Assembly (NCBI GenBank): GCA_003001795.1
Contig: PVNI01000012.1
Location: 1-64,000, forward strand
Direction of reading: 5' to 3'
Origin: Actinomadura viridilutea
Lineage (GTDB): Bacteria; Actinomycetota; Actinomycetes; Streptosporangiales; Streptosporangiaceae
Length of the DNA stretch: 64,000 bases
The notes beneath the pieces were generated by a model. The model saw only the letters and a list, made by a program, of their open reading frames with translations, made no database searches and was not told the DNA's origin. How positions within the stretch are numbered: position 1 is the stretch's first letter; every line of letters starts with the position of its first letter. The translations under genes and the position numbers were made by a program. Shown here one piece after another: positions 17,236 through 26,414 of the stretch.

Positions 17236-18453
17236 ATGAGCAGCCCAGCGCCGTCCCCAGCCGCCGAGAGCTGTGCCCTCCGGGTCTTCTGGGACGACGA
17301 CCTCGTCTCCTACGACTTCGGCGCCGGGCATCCGCTCAACCCGGTCCGCGTCGAGCTGACCATGGCGCTCGCCCGCGAGCTGAAGGTGCTGGACGCGCCC
17401 ACCGTGAGTCTGGAGGGGTTCCAGCCCGCCGACGAGGACCTGCTCGGCCTGGTGCACGAGCCGTCCTACATCGCCGCGGTCAAGCAGGCGGGCGCCACCG
17501 GCCGGCCCGACCTGCGGCACGGGCTCGGCACGCCCGACAATCCCGTGTTCACGGGCATGCACGAGGCGTCGTCCCTGGTCGCGGGCGCCTCGGTCGCCGC
17601 CGCCCGCGCGGTGTGGACGGGCCGCTCCCCGCACGCCGCCAACATCGCCGGCGGCCTGCACCACGCGATGGCGGGCGCCGCCAGCGGCTTCTGCGTCTAC
17701 AACGACCCGGCCATCGCGATCGCGTGGCTGCTCGCCCAGGGCGCCGAACGGGTCGCCTACGTGGACGTCGACGTCCACCACGGGGACGGCGTCCAGGCCG
17801 CCTTCTACGACGACCCCCGTGTGCTGACCATCAGCCTGCACGAGTCGCCGCGCACGCTGTTCCCCGGCACCGGATTCCCCGACGAGACCGGCGGCAAGGG
17901 CGCCGAGGGCACGGCCGTCAACGTGGCGCTGCCGCCCGGCACCGGCGACGCCCTCTGGCTGCGGGCCTTCGACGCGGTCGTCCCGCCGCTGCTGCGCGCG
18001 TTCCGCCCGCAGGTGCTGGTCACCCAGCACGGCTGCGACGGCCACGCGCTCGACCCGCTGGCCCATCTGATCCTCAGCGTGGACGGGCAGCGCACCGCGT
18101 ACGCGATGCTGCACCGCCTGGCGCACGAGACCGCGGGCGGCCGGTGGATCGTCACCGGAGGCGGGGGCTACGAGCTGGTCCAGGTGGTGCCGCGCGCCTG
18201 GACGCATCTGCTGGCCGAGGCGTCCGGGCAGCCGGTCCCGCCCGACACGCCCACGCCCGAGGACTGGCGCGACTTCGTGCGGATCCGGACCGAGCAGATC
18301 GCGCCGCGTCGGATGACGGACGGCACGAGCGTGGTCGAGGTGCGCACCTGGGGCGAGGGCTACGACCCCGCCGGCCCCGTGGACCAGGCGATCCTGGCGA
18401 CCCGGCGGGCGGTCTTCCCCGAGCACGGCCTCGACCCGCTGACGGACCTGTGA
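17236..18453 (+). CDS. acuC: AcuC-type protein deacetylase (histone deacetylase family)
   Basis: Zinc-dependent lysine deacetylase. Family members named AcuC reactivate acetyl-CoA synthetase by removing an acetyl group. The 405-residue product has the class I HDAC set: GLHHAM with the charge-relay His, ASGFCVYNDPAIA, VDVDVHHGDGVQ with zinc Asp and His, TISLHE, QHGCDGHALDPLAHL with the second zinc Asp, and the catalytic Tyr in GGGGYE. Start at ATG 17236; GTG 17227 adds three residues. The stop overlaps a 16-codon mini-ORF that leads into the next gene. Confidence 0.9.
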   Translation: MSSPAPSPAAESCALRVFWDDDLVSYDFGAGHPLNPVRVELTMALARELKVLDAPTVSLEGFQPADEDLLGLVHEPSYIAAVKQAGATGRPDLRHGLGTPDNPVFTGMHEASSLVAGASVAAARAVWTGRSPHAANIAGGLHHAMAGAASGFCVYNDPAIAIAWLLAQGAERVAYVDVDVHHGDGVQAAFYDDPRVLTISLHESPRTLFPGTGFPDETGGKGAEGTAVNVALPPGTGDALWLRAFDAVVPPLLRAFRPQVLVTQHGCDGHALDPLAHLILSVDGQRTAYAMLHRLAHETAGGRWIVTGGGGYELVQVVPRAWTHLLAEASGQPVPPDTPTPEDWRDFVRIRTEQIAPRRMTDGTSVVEVRTWGEGYDPAGPVDQAILATRRAVFPEHGLDPLTDL

Positions 18454-18500
18454 GCGCCTCCCCGACCGAATCCGCGACCGACCCCCTGGGTGAACCGTGA
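18450..18500 (+). CDS. 16-residue coupling mini-ORF between acuC and the phosphatase gene
   Basis: A GTG at 18450 overlaps the acuC stop (GTGA). The frame runs 16 sense codons (MSASPTESATDPLGEP) to a TGA at 18498-18500 that overlaps the GTG start of the next gene (GTGA). Its middle, TESAT, repeats the N-terminus of the next protein, so it probably arose by duplication of that gene's 5' end. It may only carry ribosomes across the junction; a function for the peptide is not implied. Confidence 0.45.
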   Translation: MSASPTESATDPLGEP

Positions 18501-18523
18501 CCGAATCCGCGACCCGATCCCTG
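18464..18523. repeat. 25-bp direct repeat duplicating the phosphatase 5' end
   Basis: Bases 18464-18488 and 18499-18523 share the identical block GACCGAATCCGCGACC followed by a similar C-rich end. The second copy is the start of the phosphatase gene, the first lies in the mini-ORF. Confidence 0.75.
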
Positions 18524-19327
18524 ACGCCGCCGTCGCGCGCCGAGCTGCGCGACCACCTCGTCCGCACGATGATCGCCGGGGACGTGGCCACGCCGCGGCA
18601 GAACAACCTCCGGCACTACCGGCTCATGGCCGCGGGCGACCCGTACTACCTGCTCGGCCTGGAGCTCAAGCGGCCCTGGACGGAGGCCGACGTGCTGGCG
18701 GTCATGGCGGAGCGCTGCGGCGTCAACCCCGACCCGCGCCACGTCTACGGGGACGACACGATCGACCCGGACCTGACCATCGACGCCCTGGAGGCGATGG
18801 GCGACCGGATCGGGCACGCGGCGCGGCGCCGCGAGCGGGTGGTGCTGGCCACCGGGCACCCCGAGACCCTCACCCCGATCTACCAGGCCGTGTCCGAGGC
18901 GCTGCGGGAGGCGGGCTGCACGGTGCTGACGCCCGCCGCGGGCTGGACGTACGAGGTCCGGCGCGACTACGGCGGCGCCGAGCGGCTCCGGATCGTCTAC
19001 GCGCCCGGCGGCGTGGCGCTGCTGGAGGACGCGGACGGCCGCCCCCGGCACACCCACGACGCGGCTCCCATGGAGGCGATGCTCGCCGAGCTTGCAGCAG
19101 AATCCGACAATTGGCCGGATCTGGCCATCGCCGACCACGGGTGGGCCGGAGCGGCCGGGCAGGCGGGGATCGACGCCGTCGGGTTCGCGGACTGTAACGA
19201 CCCCGCGCTGTTCGCCGGGGCCGCCGAAGGCAAGATCCACACCGTCGTGCCGCTGGACGACGGCGTGTCTCCCCAGCACTACGCCCCTGTGACGGCCTAT
19301 CTGCTGCACCGCGCCGGGCTCGGCTGA
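18497..19327 (+). CDS. Putative phosphatase, acuC-associated
   Basis: The 276-residue product belongs to an actinobacterial family usually annotated as phosphatase and found beside acuC. Visible features are an Arg/Asn segment ATPRQNNLRHYRLMAAGDPYY, a TGHPETLTPIYQAV motif, and a C-terminal IADHGWAGAAGQAGIDAVGFADCNDPALF that resembles small-molecule phosphatase ends. No HAD or HP signature was seen, so the annotation is by family habit. Start GTG 18497 follows GGGTGA. Confidence 0.65.
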   Translation: MTESATRSLTPPSRAELRDHLVRTMIAGDVATPRQNNLRHYRLMAAGDPYYLLGLELKRPWTEADVLAVMAERCGVNPDPRHVYGDDTIDPDLTIDALEAMGDRIGHAARRRERVVLATGHPETLTPIYQAVSEALREAGCTVLTPAAGWTYEVRRDYGGAERLRIVYAPGGVALLEDADGRPRHTHDAAPMEAMLAELAAESDNWPDLAIADHGWAGAAGQAGIDAVGFADCNDPALFAGAAEGKIHTVVPLDDGVSPQHYAPVTAYLLHRAGLG

Positions 19328-19566
19328 GCCCGCGGTTCCCCGCTCCGCGCCGGCCCGCACCCGTCACTGCATGTGACATCTGCCGAGTAAAGGGGCGAAA
19401 GGGTCGTTCTTGGGTCGGGTGGGCCTTGGGGTCGCCGGTCGTCCGGTGGTCCCGGCTCACATCCGACGGCCGCGCGACCGCCGATGCCACCGTGCCTCCC
19501 GCGGGACGAAACCAGACTGTGGCCATCAAGACAGGTCGGGATACGCAAATGGGTGGAACTCCCCTC
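19328..19566. other. Intergenic region upstream of the BdtA-like gene
   Basis: About 240 bases without a supportable gene; includes a relatively A-rich stretch near 19385. The promoter for the next gene begins at 19567. Confidence 0.5.
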
Positions 19567-19594
19567 TTGCGACTGTCGATACGCGATTTACGCT
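19567..19594 (+). promoter_or_regulatory. Promoter of the BdtA-like gene
   Basis: TTGCGA (19567-19572) and TACGCT (19589-19594) are 16 bases apart, predicting a start near 19601 and a leader of about 65 bases. Confidence 0.45.
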
Positions 19595-19666
19595 GGGGGA
19601 AGAACACGTGCGTGATCAAAGTCACCCAAAGGGCCGGTGCGCGGCACGTGTGGAAGAGGGCGTCCG

Positions 19667-19870
19667 ATGAGCTCAGGCGAGCGACCTCTCAGCGAGGTCA
19701 GGTTCCTGACTGTGGCCGAAGTGGCGGCGGTGATGCGGGTGTCCAAGATGACCGTTTACCGCCTCGTCCACTCAGGCGAGCTGCCCGCGATCCGGGTGGG
19801 CCGCTCGTTCCGGGTTCCCGAGCAGGCCGTTCACGACTATCTGCGCGACGCGTTCATCGAAGCCGGATAA
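19667..19870 (+). CDS. Small MerR/excisionase-type DNA-binding protein (BdtA-like)
   Basis: The 67-residue protein is a single winged helix-turn-helix: FLTVAEVAAVMRVSKMTVYRL, VHSGELPAIRVGRSFRVPEQAV. It matches the Streptomyces SCO3328 (BdtA) and mycobacterial Rv0500A family, which sits directly before the 32-33 residue bS22-like gene, as here. It is annotated as an excisionase-like regulator, but there is no phage context. Start ATG 19667 is preceded by GAAGAGGG. Confidence 0.85.
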   Translation: MSSGERPLSEVRFLTVAEVAAVMRVSKMTVYRLVHSGELPAIRVGRSFRVPEQAVHDYLRDAFIEAG

Positions 19871-20310
19871 CCGGGTAGGGCGGGGTCATGGCCGATGACC
19901 TCGCCGTTCACCCGGAATCCGGTCGTGCAGGGGGCGCCAGCACGGGGGCAGGAGAACCGAGGAGACAGGGAACACCACGACACCGACGGGCCGGCGGCCG
20001 CGGGGCCGCCGGAATCGGTGCCCGCGCTCGCGGGGTCCGCGCCGACCCGCGCGGACGCGGCGGCCGCACCGATGCGCGCGCAACGCGCGGCACCGGTGGC
20101 GCGGCGTCGCGCGCCGAAGGCGGGCGAGCGGACGCGGGTGCGGGCCTGCGCGGCGCGCGCATCGGTGCGTCCGGTGCGAAAGCCGGCGTGTCCGGCGTGA
20201 GAGCGGGCGAGTCGGCGGGCGGGGAACCGAGTGCGGGCGCCGCAGCGGTACTCTTGGTCAGCGGACCGTGCGCCACCGCCGCGCGTCCATGGGACCGTCC
20301 ATGGGGCATG
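19871..20310. other. Intergenic region, no supported gene
   Basis: About 440 very GC-rich bases with arginine/alanine-rich open frames on both strands, none with a credible start and family. It probably holds the promoter and leader of the bS22-like gene; a TACTCT at about 20248 is a possible -10 box. Confidence 0.45.
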
Positions 20311-20332
20311 GGGCCGGTGGACGGCACGGCCC
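20311..20332 (+). terminator. Hairpin followed by TTCTTT in the bS22-like leader
   Basis: GGGCCG (20311-20316) pairs with CGGCCC (20327-20332) over a ten-base loop and is followed by TTCTTTCC. It sits 36 bases before the ribosomal-type gene, so it may be a leader attenuator or just a terminator. Confidence 0.35.
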
Positions 20333-20368
20333 TTCTTTCCTGTCACCCGATTCTCCGAGCGAGGTCCC

Positions 20369-20467
20369 GTGGGCTCCGTCATCAAGAAGCGCCGCAAGAG
20401 GATGGCCAAGAAGAAGCACCGCAAGCTTCTGAAGAAGACGCGCATCCAGCGCCGCAACAAGAAGTAG
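20369..20467 (+). CDS. bS22-like small ribosomal protein (AURKAIP1/COX24 domain)
   Basis: The 32-residue extremely basic protein (MGSVIKKRRKRMAKKKHRKL and on to RRNKK) is nearly invariant in actinobacteria. It corresponds to M. tuberculosis Rv0500B, seen bound to mycobacterial 30S subunits as bS22. It starts at GTG 20369 behind GAGG. The gene is easily missed for its size. It sits between the BdtA-like and epimerase genes as in other actinobacteria. Confidence 0.95.
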   Translation: MGSVIKKRRKRMAKKKHRKLLKKTRIQRRNKK

Positions 20468-20505
20468 ACGCTCCGGCCAGCCAGCCGTAGGGGGTGGGGC
20501 GCACA

Positions 20506-21531
20506 GTGTCTTCCATGCCCACCGCCGCGGCCCGTGTGGTTCTGGTCACCGGAGTCTCCCGGTTCCTGGGAGCGCGGGTCGCGAACGCCCTCCAGGCCGA
20601 TCCCGGCATCGAGCGGGTCATCGGCGTGGACACGGTCCCCCCCACGACGCCGCTCGGACGCACCGAGTTCGTGCGCGTCGACATCCGCACGCCGAGCATC
20701 GCGAAGGTCATCGCCTCGGCCGGGGTCGACACGGTGGTCCACCTGAGCCTGGTGACCGCCCAGTCGGTCCCGCGGTCGAAGGTGAAGGAGCTCAACGTCA
20801 TCGGCACCATGCAGCTGCTGGCCGCCTGCCAGCGCTCGCCGGACATGCGCAAGCTCGTCGTGCGGTCCTCGGCCGCGGTCTACGGCGCCTCGCCGATGGA
20901 CCCGGCGGTGTTCACCGAGCAGGACGAGCCGGTCGAGGCGCCCTCCCACGGGTACGCCAAGGACGCCGTCGAGGTCGAGGGGTACGTGCGCGGGCTGCAA
21001 CGGCGCCGATCGGACCTGACGGTCACGGTGCTGCGCTTCGTCAACTTCCTCGGCCCGGGCGTGGACTCGCCGCTGACCCGGTACCTGCGGATGCCGGTGG
21101 TGCCGACGGTGCTGGGCTTCGACCCGCGCCTGCAGTTCGTGCACGAGGACGACGGCATCGAGGTGCTGCGCCGGATGACCGTCGAAGACCATCCCGGCAC
21201 GTACAACGTGGCGGGCGACGGGGTGCTGCTGCTGTCGCAGGCGCTGCGCCGCGCGGGCCGTCCGTTCGTGCCGCTGCCGGCGCAGTCGCTGTCGGTGCTG
21301 GGCGACCTCGGCCGCCGGTTCGCCGGGCAGACCGGGTTCTCGCCCGAGCTGCTGCGGCTGCTGATGTACGGGCGGGTGGTCGACACGTCGCGGCTGGTGG
21401 CCGAGCTGTCATGGCGGCCGAAGCACTCGACGGAGGCGGCGTTCGCCGAATTCCTGTCGGCCCACGGCATGGGCCACCCGGGCCCGCTGGGGCTGCTCGA
21501 CCGCCTCGGGGCTGCGCTGACCCGCCGCTGA
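20506..21531 (+). CDS. NAD-dependent epimerase/dehydratase family protein (extended SDR)
   Basis: The 341-residue product has an N-terminal Rossmann fold with VLVTGVSRFLGARVA (second glycine of TGxxGxxG replaced by Arg), VVHLSLVTAQSVP, RSSAAVYGASP and the catalytic Tyr/Lys in HGYAKDAVE. It is equivalent in position to M. tuberculosis Rv0501 (galE2). The true substrate is unknown, so galE is not assigned. Start GTG 20506 lies six bases after GGGGTGGGG; GTG 20494 and ATG 20515 are alternatives. Confidence 0.85.
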   Translation: MSSMPTAAARVVLVTGVSRFLGARVANALQADPGIERVIGVDTVPPTTPLGRTEFVRVDIRTPSIAKVIASAGVDTVVHLSLVTAQSVPRSKVKELNVIGTMQLLAACQRSPDMRKLVVRSSAAVYGASPMDPAVFTEQDEPVEAPSHGYAKDAVEVEGYVRGLQRRRSDLTVTVLRFVNFLGPGVDSPLTRYLRMPVVPTVLGFDPRLQFVHEDDGIEVLRRMTVEDHPGTYNVAGDGVLLLSQALRRAGRPFVPLPAQSLSVLGDLGRRFAGQTGFSPELLRLLMYGRVVDTSRLVAELSWRPKHSTEAAFAEFLSAHGMGHPGPLGLLDRLGAALTRR

Positions 21532-21765
21532 CCTGCCCTTGACCCGCCGCCGACGGCGGCGCCGACGCCGCGCGCCGGAACGGGCGGCGCGGACGCGCAT
21601 GCCGGCGCCGAAGGCGGGAGCGGCGGCCGAGCGCCGCCGACCGGGGCCGTGCCCACCGGGCGCTGTCGACGAGGCAGTGTCGGCCGGGAGCGTTGACGGA
21701 CGGGCGCTGAGGGGAACGATGGGCCGAGGCGGAAGTCCCGGCCCGCGCGGAGGGAGGTGCCCGAT

Positions 21766-22809
<1,044 letters not shown>

Positions 22810-22815
22810 CCGGCC

Positions 22816-22835
22816 GGGCGCCCGCTCGGGCGTCC
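22816..22835. terminator. Hairpin between convergent genes
   Basis: GGGCGCCC (22816-22823) pairs with GGGCGTCC (22828-22835, one G-T pair) around a four-base loop just after the acyltransferase stop and before the convergent phosphatase gene. Confidence 0.45.
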
Positions 22836-22869
22836 GCGCGGCCGCTCGACCCGGCCGCTCGGATCCGGG

Positions 22870-23745
22870 TCAGCCGCGGTAGTGTCTGCGCAGCGCGATG
22901 CCCGCGGCGACGCCTCCGGCCAGCGCGCCCGCCCCGGCCGCGGCGGGCAGCGCCACCATGGTGACCTTGCGCCCGGTGCGGAAGTCGTGGATCGGCCAGC
23001 CGTGCTTCTTGGCGTGGGCGCGCAGGTCCGAGTCGGGGTTGACCGCGTTCGGGTGCCCGACCGACGACAGCATCGGCAGGTCGTTGATCGAGTCGCTGTA
23101 GGCGTAGCAGCGCGACAGGTCCAGGCCCTCGCGTTCGGCCAGCGCCCGGATCGCCTCCGCCTTGGCCTCCCCGTGCAGCAGGTTGCCGACGAGGCGTCCG
23201 GTGTAGACGCCGTCGCGGGTCTCGGCGACCGTGCCGAGCGCGCCGGTCAGGCCGAGCCGGTGCGCGATGACCCGGGCCACCTCCACCGGGGTGGCGGTGA
23301 CCAGCCACACCCGCCGTCCCGCGTCCAGGTGCTGCAGGGCCAGGCCGCGGGTGCCGTGCCAGATGCGGTCGGCCATCACCTCGTCGTAGATCTCCTCGCT
23401 GAGCGCCTCCAGGTCGCTCACCCGCTGCCCGGCCACGAACGCCAGCGCCGCCTCGCGGGCGGTGGAGATGTGCTCGGCGTTCTCGGTGCCGCGCAGCCGG
23501 AAGGCGGCCTGCCCCCAGGCGAACATCGCCAGGTCGCGCAGCGTGAACAGCTTCCTCGCGGCGAGCCCGCGCGCGAAGTAGTAGATCGACGCGCCCCGCA
23601 TCATGGTGTTGTCGACGTCGAAGAACGCCGCCGACGACGGGTCGGGCTCGGGCAGCCGCCGTCCGGGGCCGGTCGCCGCGGCCGCGGCCGCCATGCCCGC
23701 GCCCACGTGATCGGCGCCCTTGCCGCGCTGCCAGAAGAGCCGCAT
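22870..23745 (-). CDS. HAD-IB family phosphatase (SerB1-like)
   Basis: The 291-residue product has HAD motif I FFDVDNTMM near residue 45, motif II VTATP, motif III Lys in HGEAKAEAI and motif IV YSDSINDLPML. A hydrophobic Ala/Gly-rich C-terminal segment could anchor it to the membrane. It is equivalent to M. tuberculosis Rv0505c (serB1). HAD-IB enzymes act on phosphoserine or on lipid phosphates, and the acyltransferase neighbour makes a lipid substrate plausible. Start ATG 23745 matches the -10 box; an in-frame TTG lies six codons upstream. Confidence 0.88.
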   Translation of the reverse strand: MRLFWQRGKGADHVGAGMAAAAAATGPGRRLPEPDPSSAAFFDVDNTMMRGASIYYFARGLAARKLFTLRDLAMFAWGQAAFRLRGTENAEHISTAREAALAFVAGQRVSDLEALSEEIYDEVMADRIWHGTRGLALQHLDAGRRVWLVTATPVEVARVIAHRLGLTGALGTVAETRDGVYTGRLVGNLLHGEAKAEAIRALAEREGLDLSRCYAYSDSINDLPMLSSVGHPNAVNPDSDLRAHAKKHGWPIHDFRTGRKVTMVALPAAAGAGALAGGVAAGIALRRHYRG

Positions 23746-23752
23746 GGGCCCG

Positions 23753-23758
23753 AGCCTA
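23753..23758 (-). promoter_or_regulatory. -10 element for the HAD phosphatase, probable leaderless start
   Basis: Read on the minus strand, TAGGCT ends seven bases before ATG 23745, with no Shine-Dalgarno. Confidence 0.4.
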
Positions 23759-23759
23759 G

Positions 23760-23945
23760 TCAACGGTCCCCCGGGACCCCGTTCTTACCTCCAGAATTGG
23801 GACAGTCCTCACTTCTGGCGGCGGCGGTCGCCATCAGCCGTTCACGCAGCCCCGCCCGAAAGCCCGGGTCGGGGTCGATCGGGGCGACCCGCAGCCGCGC
23901 CAGCGGGGCGCGCACCGCCGTGACCTTGATCCGCCTGGTTCTCAT
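23760..23945 (-). pseudogene. Probable remnant of the BldN anti-sigma factor (RsbN/DUF5667-like)
   Basis: The 61-residue frame, 101 bases downstream of bldN on the same strand, reads MRTRRIKVTAVRAPLARL followed by a segment containing PDPGFRAGLRERLMATAAA. That phrase is the hallmark of the start of DUF5667/RsbN-type anti-sigma proteins. It then ends after about 25 unrelated residues with no membrane helix. In Streptomyces rsbN directly follows bldN. A divergent intact small protein is the alternative. Confidence 0.5.
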
Positions 23946-24046
23946 GCCGGCCCCCAGCGAACGCGGTCCTGCATCGCACAACGACGAGAACATCCCCTCG
24001 GTCACGCCCGCCGAACCGGTGCGGCGCGCCGCCCCGGGCGGGCCGG

Positions 24047-24751
24047 TCAGGCCAGCAGGTCGTCGGGGAGCATCCGGGCCAGCGACCGCATCGCGCGGTG
24101 CTGCAGCGCCTTGATCGCGCCGGTCTTCTTGCCCATCACCAGGGCGGTCTCGGCCACCGACAGCCCGTGCAGGAAACGCAGGACCACGCACTCCTGCTGC
24201 TCGGAGCCGAGCCGCCGCACCGCCTCCAGCAGCGCCCGGTTGGTCATCGAATCGAGGACGGCGCGTTCGGGCCCCTCCTGCGGGAATTGCGGCTCCAGCA
24301 GCTCGGCGGTGCAGACCTCCAGCCGGTAGCGGCCGGACTTGAAATGGTCGGCGACGAGATTGCGCGCGATGGTGACCAGCCAGGCCCCGAAATCCTTGCC
24401 CTGCCAGGTGAAGTCGGCCATCCGGCGCATCGCGCGCAGGAACGTCTCGCTGGTGAGGTCCTCGGCCAGCGAGTGGGTCCCCACCCGGTAGTAGACGTAG
24501 CGGTAGACCAGCCCGACGTAGTGGTCGTAGAGGGTGCCGAACGCCTCGATGTCGCCGTCGCGCGCCCGCAGCACCAACGCCCTCATGGCGTCGGCGAACG
24601 CGTCGGACGCGTCGGCCTGGGCGCGGGCCTCGCGCGCCCGCGGGCCGTCGTCGCGCCGGGCCGCGCCGTCGCGCCGAAGATCGGAACGAAAGGGACGCCG
24701 GGGAATCGACGGGATCGCTGCCAATCGGGCATCGAGGGTCACGCTGCTCAT
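24047..24751 (-). CDS. bldN: ECF RNA polymerase sigma factor BldN
   Basis: Sigma factor for aerial hyphae and sporulation genes in Streptomyces. The 234-residue product has region 2 (AFGTLYDHYVGLVYRYVYYR, DLTSETFLRAMRRM, FTWQGKDFGAWLVTIARN) and region 4 (QQECVVLRFLHGLSVAETAL, MGKKTGAIKALQHRAMRSLA). It is very close to Streptomyces BldN. It also has the N-terminal extension (about 70 residues) that is proteolytically removed in Streptomyces. Start ATG 24751 is behind GAGGAG. The rex-hem and BdtA-like genes nearby give the same context as SCO3317-SCO3328. Confidence 0.92.
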   Translation of the reverse strand: MSSVTLDARLAAIPSIPRRPFRSDLRRDGAARRDDGPRAREARAQADASDAFADAMRALVLRARDGDIEAFGTLYDHYVGLVYRYVYYRVGTHSLAEDLTSETFLRAMRRMADFTWQGKDFGAWLVTIARNLVADHFKSGRYRLEVCTAELLEPQFPQEGPERAVLDSMTNRALLEAVRRLGSEQQECVVLRFLHGLSVAETALVMGKKTGAIKALQHRAMRSLARMLPDDLLA

Positions 24752-24886
24752 GCAGTTCTCCTCGGGGCGTACGCGACCTCCGGCGTGGAAAAGCAACTGT
24801 AGATAGCGATCCGTACGACAGGCAATGGCGGGTGCGACCCGGAGCGGTTACCCGTCATCGCTCCGCATCGGGCACCATGGGGCGCG

Positions 24887-26146
24887 ATGGTCGATGCTCT
24901 TTTCGCGCTGCCGGCGACCGTGGGCGCCTTAGTGGCCACCGGGTTGCTCATCACGCGCGCCTCCAAGGACCGGTCGCTGTACCTGATCGCGTGGTCGGTG
25001 ACCATGGTCGGGCTGAGCCTGGCGCTGGCGTCCATGTCGATCGGCTTCCTGCTGGGCTGGGCGGGCCCGCTGTTCCGGGTGAGCGAGCTCGGCGCGGCCC
25101 TGCTGGCGCCGCTGTGGCTGGCGCTCGGCATGATCGAGCTGATCGCCCGCTACGTCCAGGTGCGGTTCGGGGCGTGGCTGTTCGTGGTGTCGTACTCGGT
25201 GGTGGCCACCGTCATCCTGCTGGTGGACCCGCTGCGCGGCTCGTTCAGCAAGGCGCTGCCCAAGCCCGGCGACACCTACGACGCGATCCCGCTGCTGCTG
25301 GTGGACGGCGCGCACCTGGTCGCGGTCATCGCGCTGGTGGCGTGCGCCGCCGTGACCGCCGTCCTGGCCGGCAAGCAGGACCGCGAGGCGGGCGAGCTGC
25401 TCATCCCGATCGCCCTGGTGGCGCTGGCCGGGGTGCTGGTGGTCAGCGGCAGCCGCGGGCTCCTGCCCGCCGCGCTGGCCGTGATCGCGCTCGGCGCCGC
25501 CGCGGGGCTGGTGTGGTACGGCGCGATGCGCACGATCCCCGTGTACGCGGACGACGCCGACGCCGCCGGGTACGACGACGAGGGCTACGACGAGCAGGGC
25601 TACGACGATCGCGAGTACGGCGACCGCGGATACGCCGAGCAGGCGCCCCCCGCCCCGAGGTCCGCCCGGGGCGGCGGCAAGCGCGGGGAGCTGCGCTTCC
25701 CCGAGCAGCCGGCGGAGCAGCCGCGGTTCGCCGAGCCGTCCGGCCCGTCCACAACCGTGGACGACGCGGTGGCCGCCGCGGCCGGGATGCCGCCGACCGC
25801 CTGCGGGCAGATCACCGTCTACACGCTGCTGGAGGGGCGCGAGGAGGCGTTCGACCGGCTGGCCGACGATCTGGTGCGGGCGGTCTCCGCCGCCGAGCCG
25901 GACACGCTGATCTTCGCCTGCCACGAGGTGGTGGGCGCGCCCACGCAGCGCATCTTCTACCAGCTGTTCCGCGACGAGGCGGCGTTCGCGGCGCACCGGC
26001 GCGGGCCGCACCTGCAGCGCTTCCTGGCCGAGTCGCGCACCCATGTGCTGGCCACCAACGTGATCGAGGTGCGGCTCGGCAGCGCCAAGCTGCCGTCGGC
26101 CCATGCCAGGCCGCCGTCCGCGCACGGCGCCCCGGACTTCCCCTGA
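24887..26146 (+). CDS. Polytopic membrane protein fused to a C-terminal ABM-like domain
   Basis: The 419-residue product has about seven membrane helices in residues 3-220. A strongly acidic, tyrosine-rich linker of repeated GYDDEGYDEQGYDDREYGD type follows (about 225-250), then a disordered Pro-rich stretch. The C-terminal domain of about 100 residues (GQITVYTLLEGREEAF, FYQLFRDEAAFAAH, VLATNVIEVRLG) looks like an antibiotic-biosynthesis-monooxygenase dimer fold. It is divergent from bldN and followed 16 bases later by glutaredoxin. The combination may sense redox state or a quinone-like ligand; that is inference. Confidence 0.75.
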   Translation: MVDALFALPATVGALVATGLLITRASKDRSLYLIAWSVTMVGLSLALASMSIGFLLGWAGPLFRVSELGAALLAPLWLALGMIELIARYVQVRFGAWLFVVSYSVVATVILLVDPLRGSFSKALPKPGDTYDAIPLLLVDGAHLVAVIALVACAAVTAVLAGKQDREAGELLIPIALVALAGVLVVSGSRGLLPAALAVIALGAAAGLVWYGAMRTIPVYADDADAAGYDDEGYDEQGYDDREYGDRGYAEQAPPAPRSARGGGKRGELRFPEQPAEQPRFAEPSGPSTTVDDAVAAAAGMPPTACGQITVYTLLEGREEAFDRLADDLVRAVSAAEPDTLIFACHEVVGAPTQRIFYQLFRDEAAFAAHRRGPHLQRFLAESRTHVLATNVIEVRLGSAKLPSAHARPPSAHGAPDFP

Positions 26147-26162
26147 CCACCCGCTCGGACCC

Positions 26163-26414
26163 ATGGACATCGTGATCACTCTGCTCGGCAAGCCGGGCTG
26201 CCATCTGTGCGACGACGCCCGCGCGGTGATCGAGCGGGTCGCGGCGGACACCGGGGTGCGCTGGGAGGAGCGCGACATCACCCAGTCGGAGGAGGACTAC
26301 CGCCGCTACTGGGAGCAGATCCCGGTCACGCTGATCAACGGCGTGCAGCACGACTTCTGGCGGGTGGACGAGAACCGGCTGCGCGCGGCGATCGCGGAGC
26401 TGCGCGGCCGCTGA
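26163..26414 (+). CDS. Glutaredoxin-like protein
   Basis: The 83-residue thioredoxin-fold protein has an N-terminal strand MDIVITLLGKPGCHLCDDA containing the CxxC pair, and cis-Pro in EQIPVTLING. It matches the DUF836/glutaredoxin family encoded just upstream of hemA in mycobacteria (Rv0508). It probably reduces disulfides in the cytosol, here with a mycothiol or thioredoxin partner. Confidence 0.88.
   Translation: MDIVITLLGKPGCHLCDDARAVIERVAADTGVRWEERDITQSEEDYRRYWEQIPVTLINGVQHDFWRVDENRLRAAIAELRGR

Noticed and set aside
19667..19870. Phage excisionase / attachment site at the BdtA-like gene
   Set aside because: The winged-helix protein is a conserved chromosomal actinobacterial regulator beside the bS22-like gene; no integrase, tRNA or direct repeats are present.
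19667..19870. BldC assignment for this gene
   Set aside because: The BldC-specific sequence (FRVDPKTVTRW, GGHRR) is found in the gene at 45678, not here.
19888..20490. 200-codon ORF overlapping the bS22-like gene
   Set aside because: Gly/Arg/Ala low-complexity frame that would run out of frame through the well-conserved 32-residue gene.
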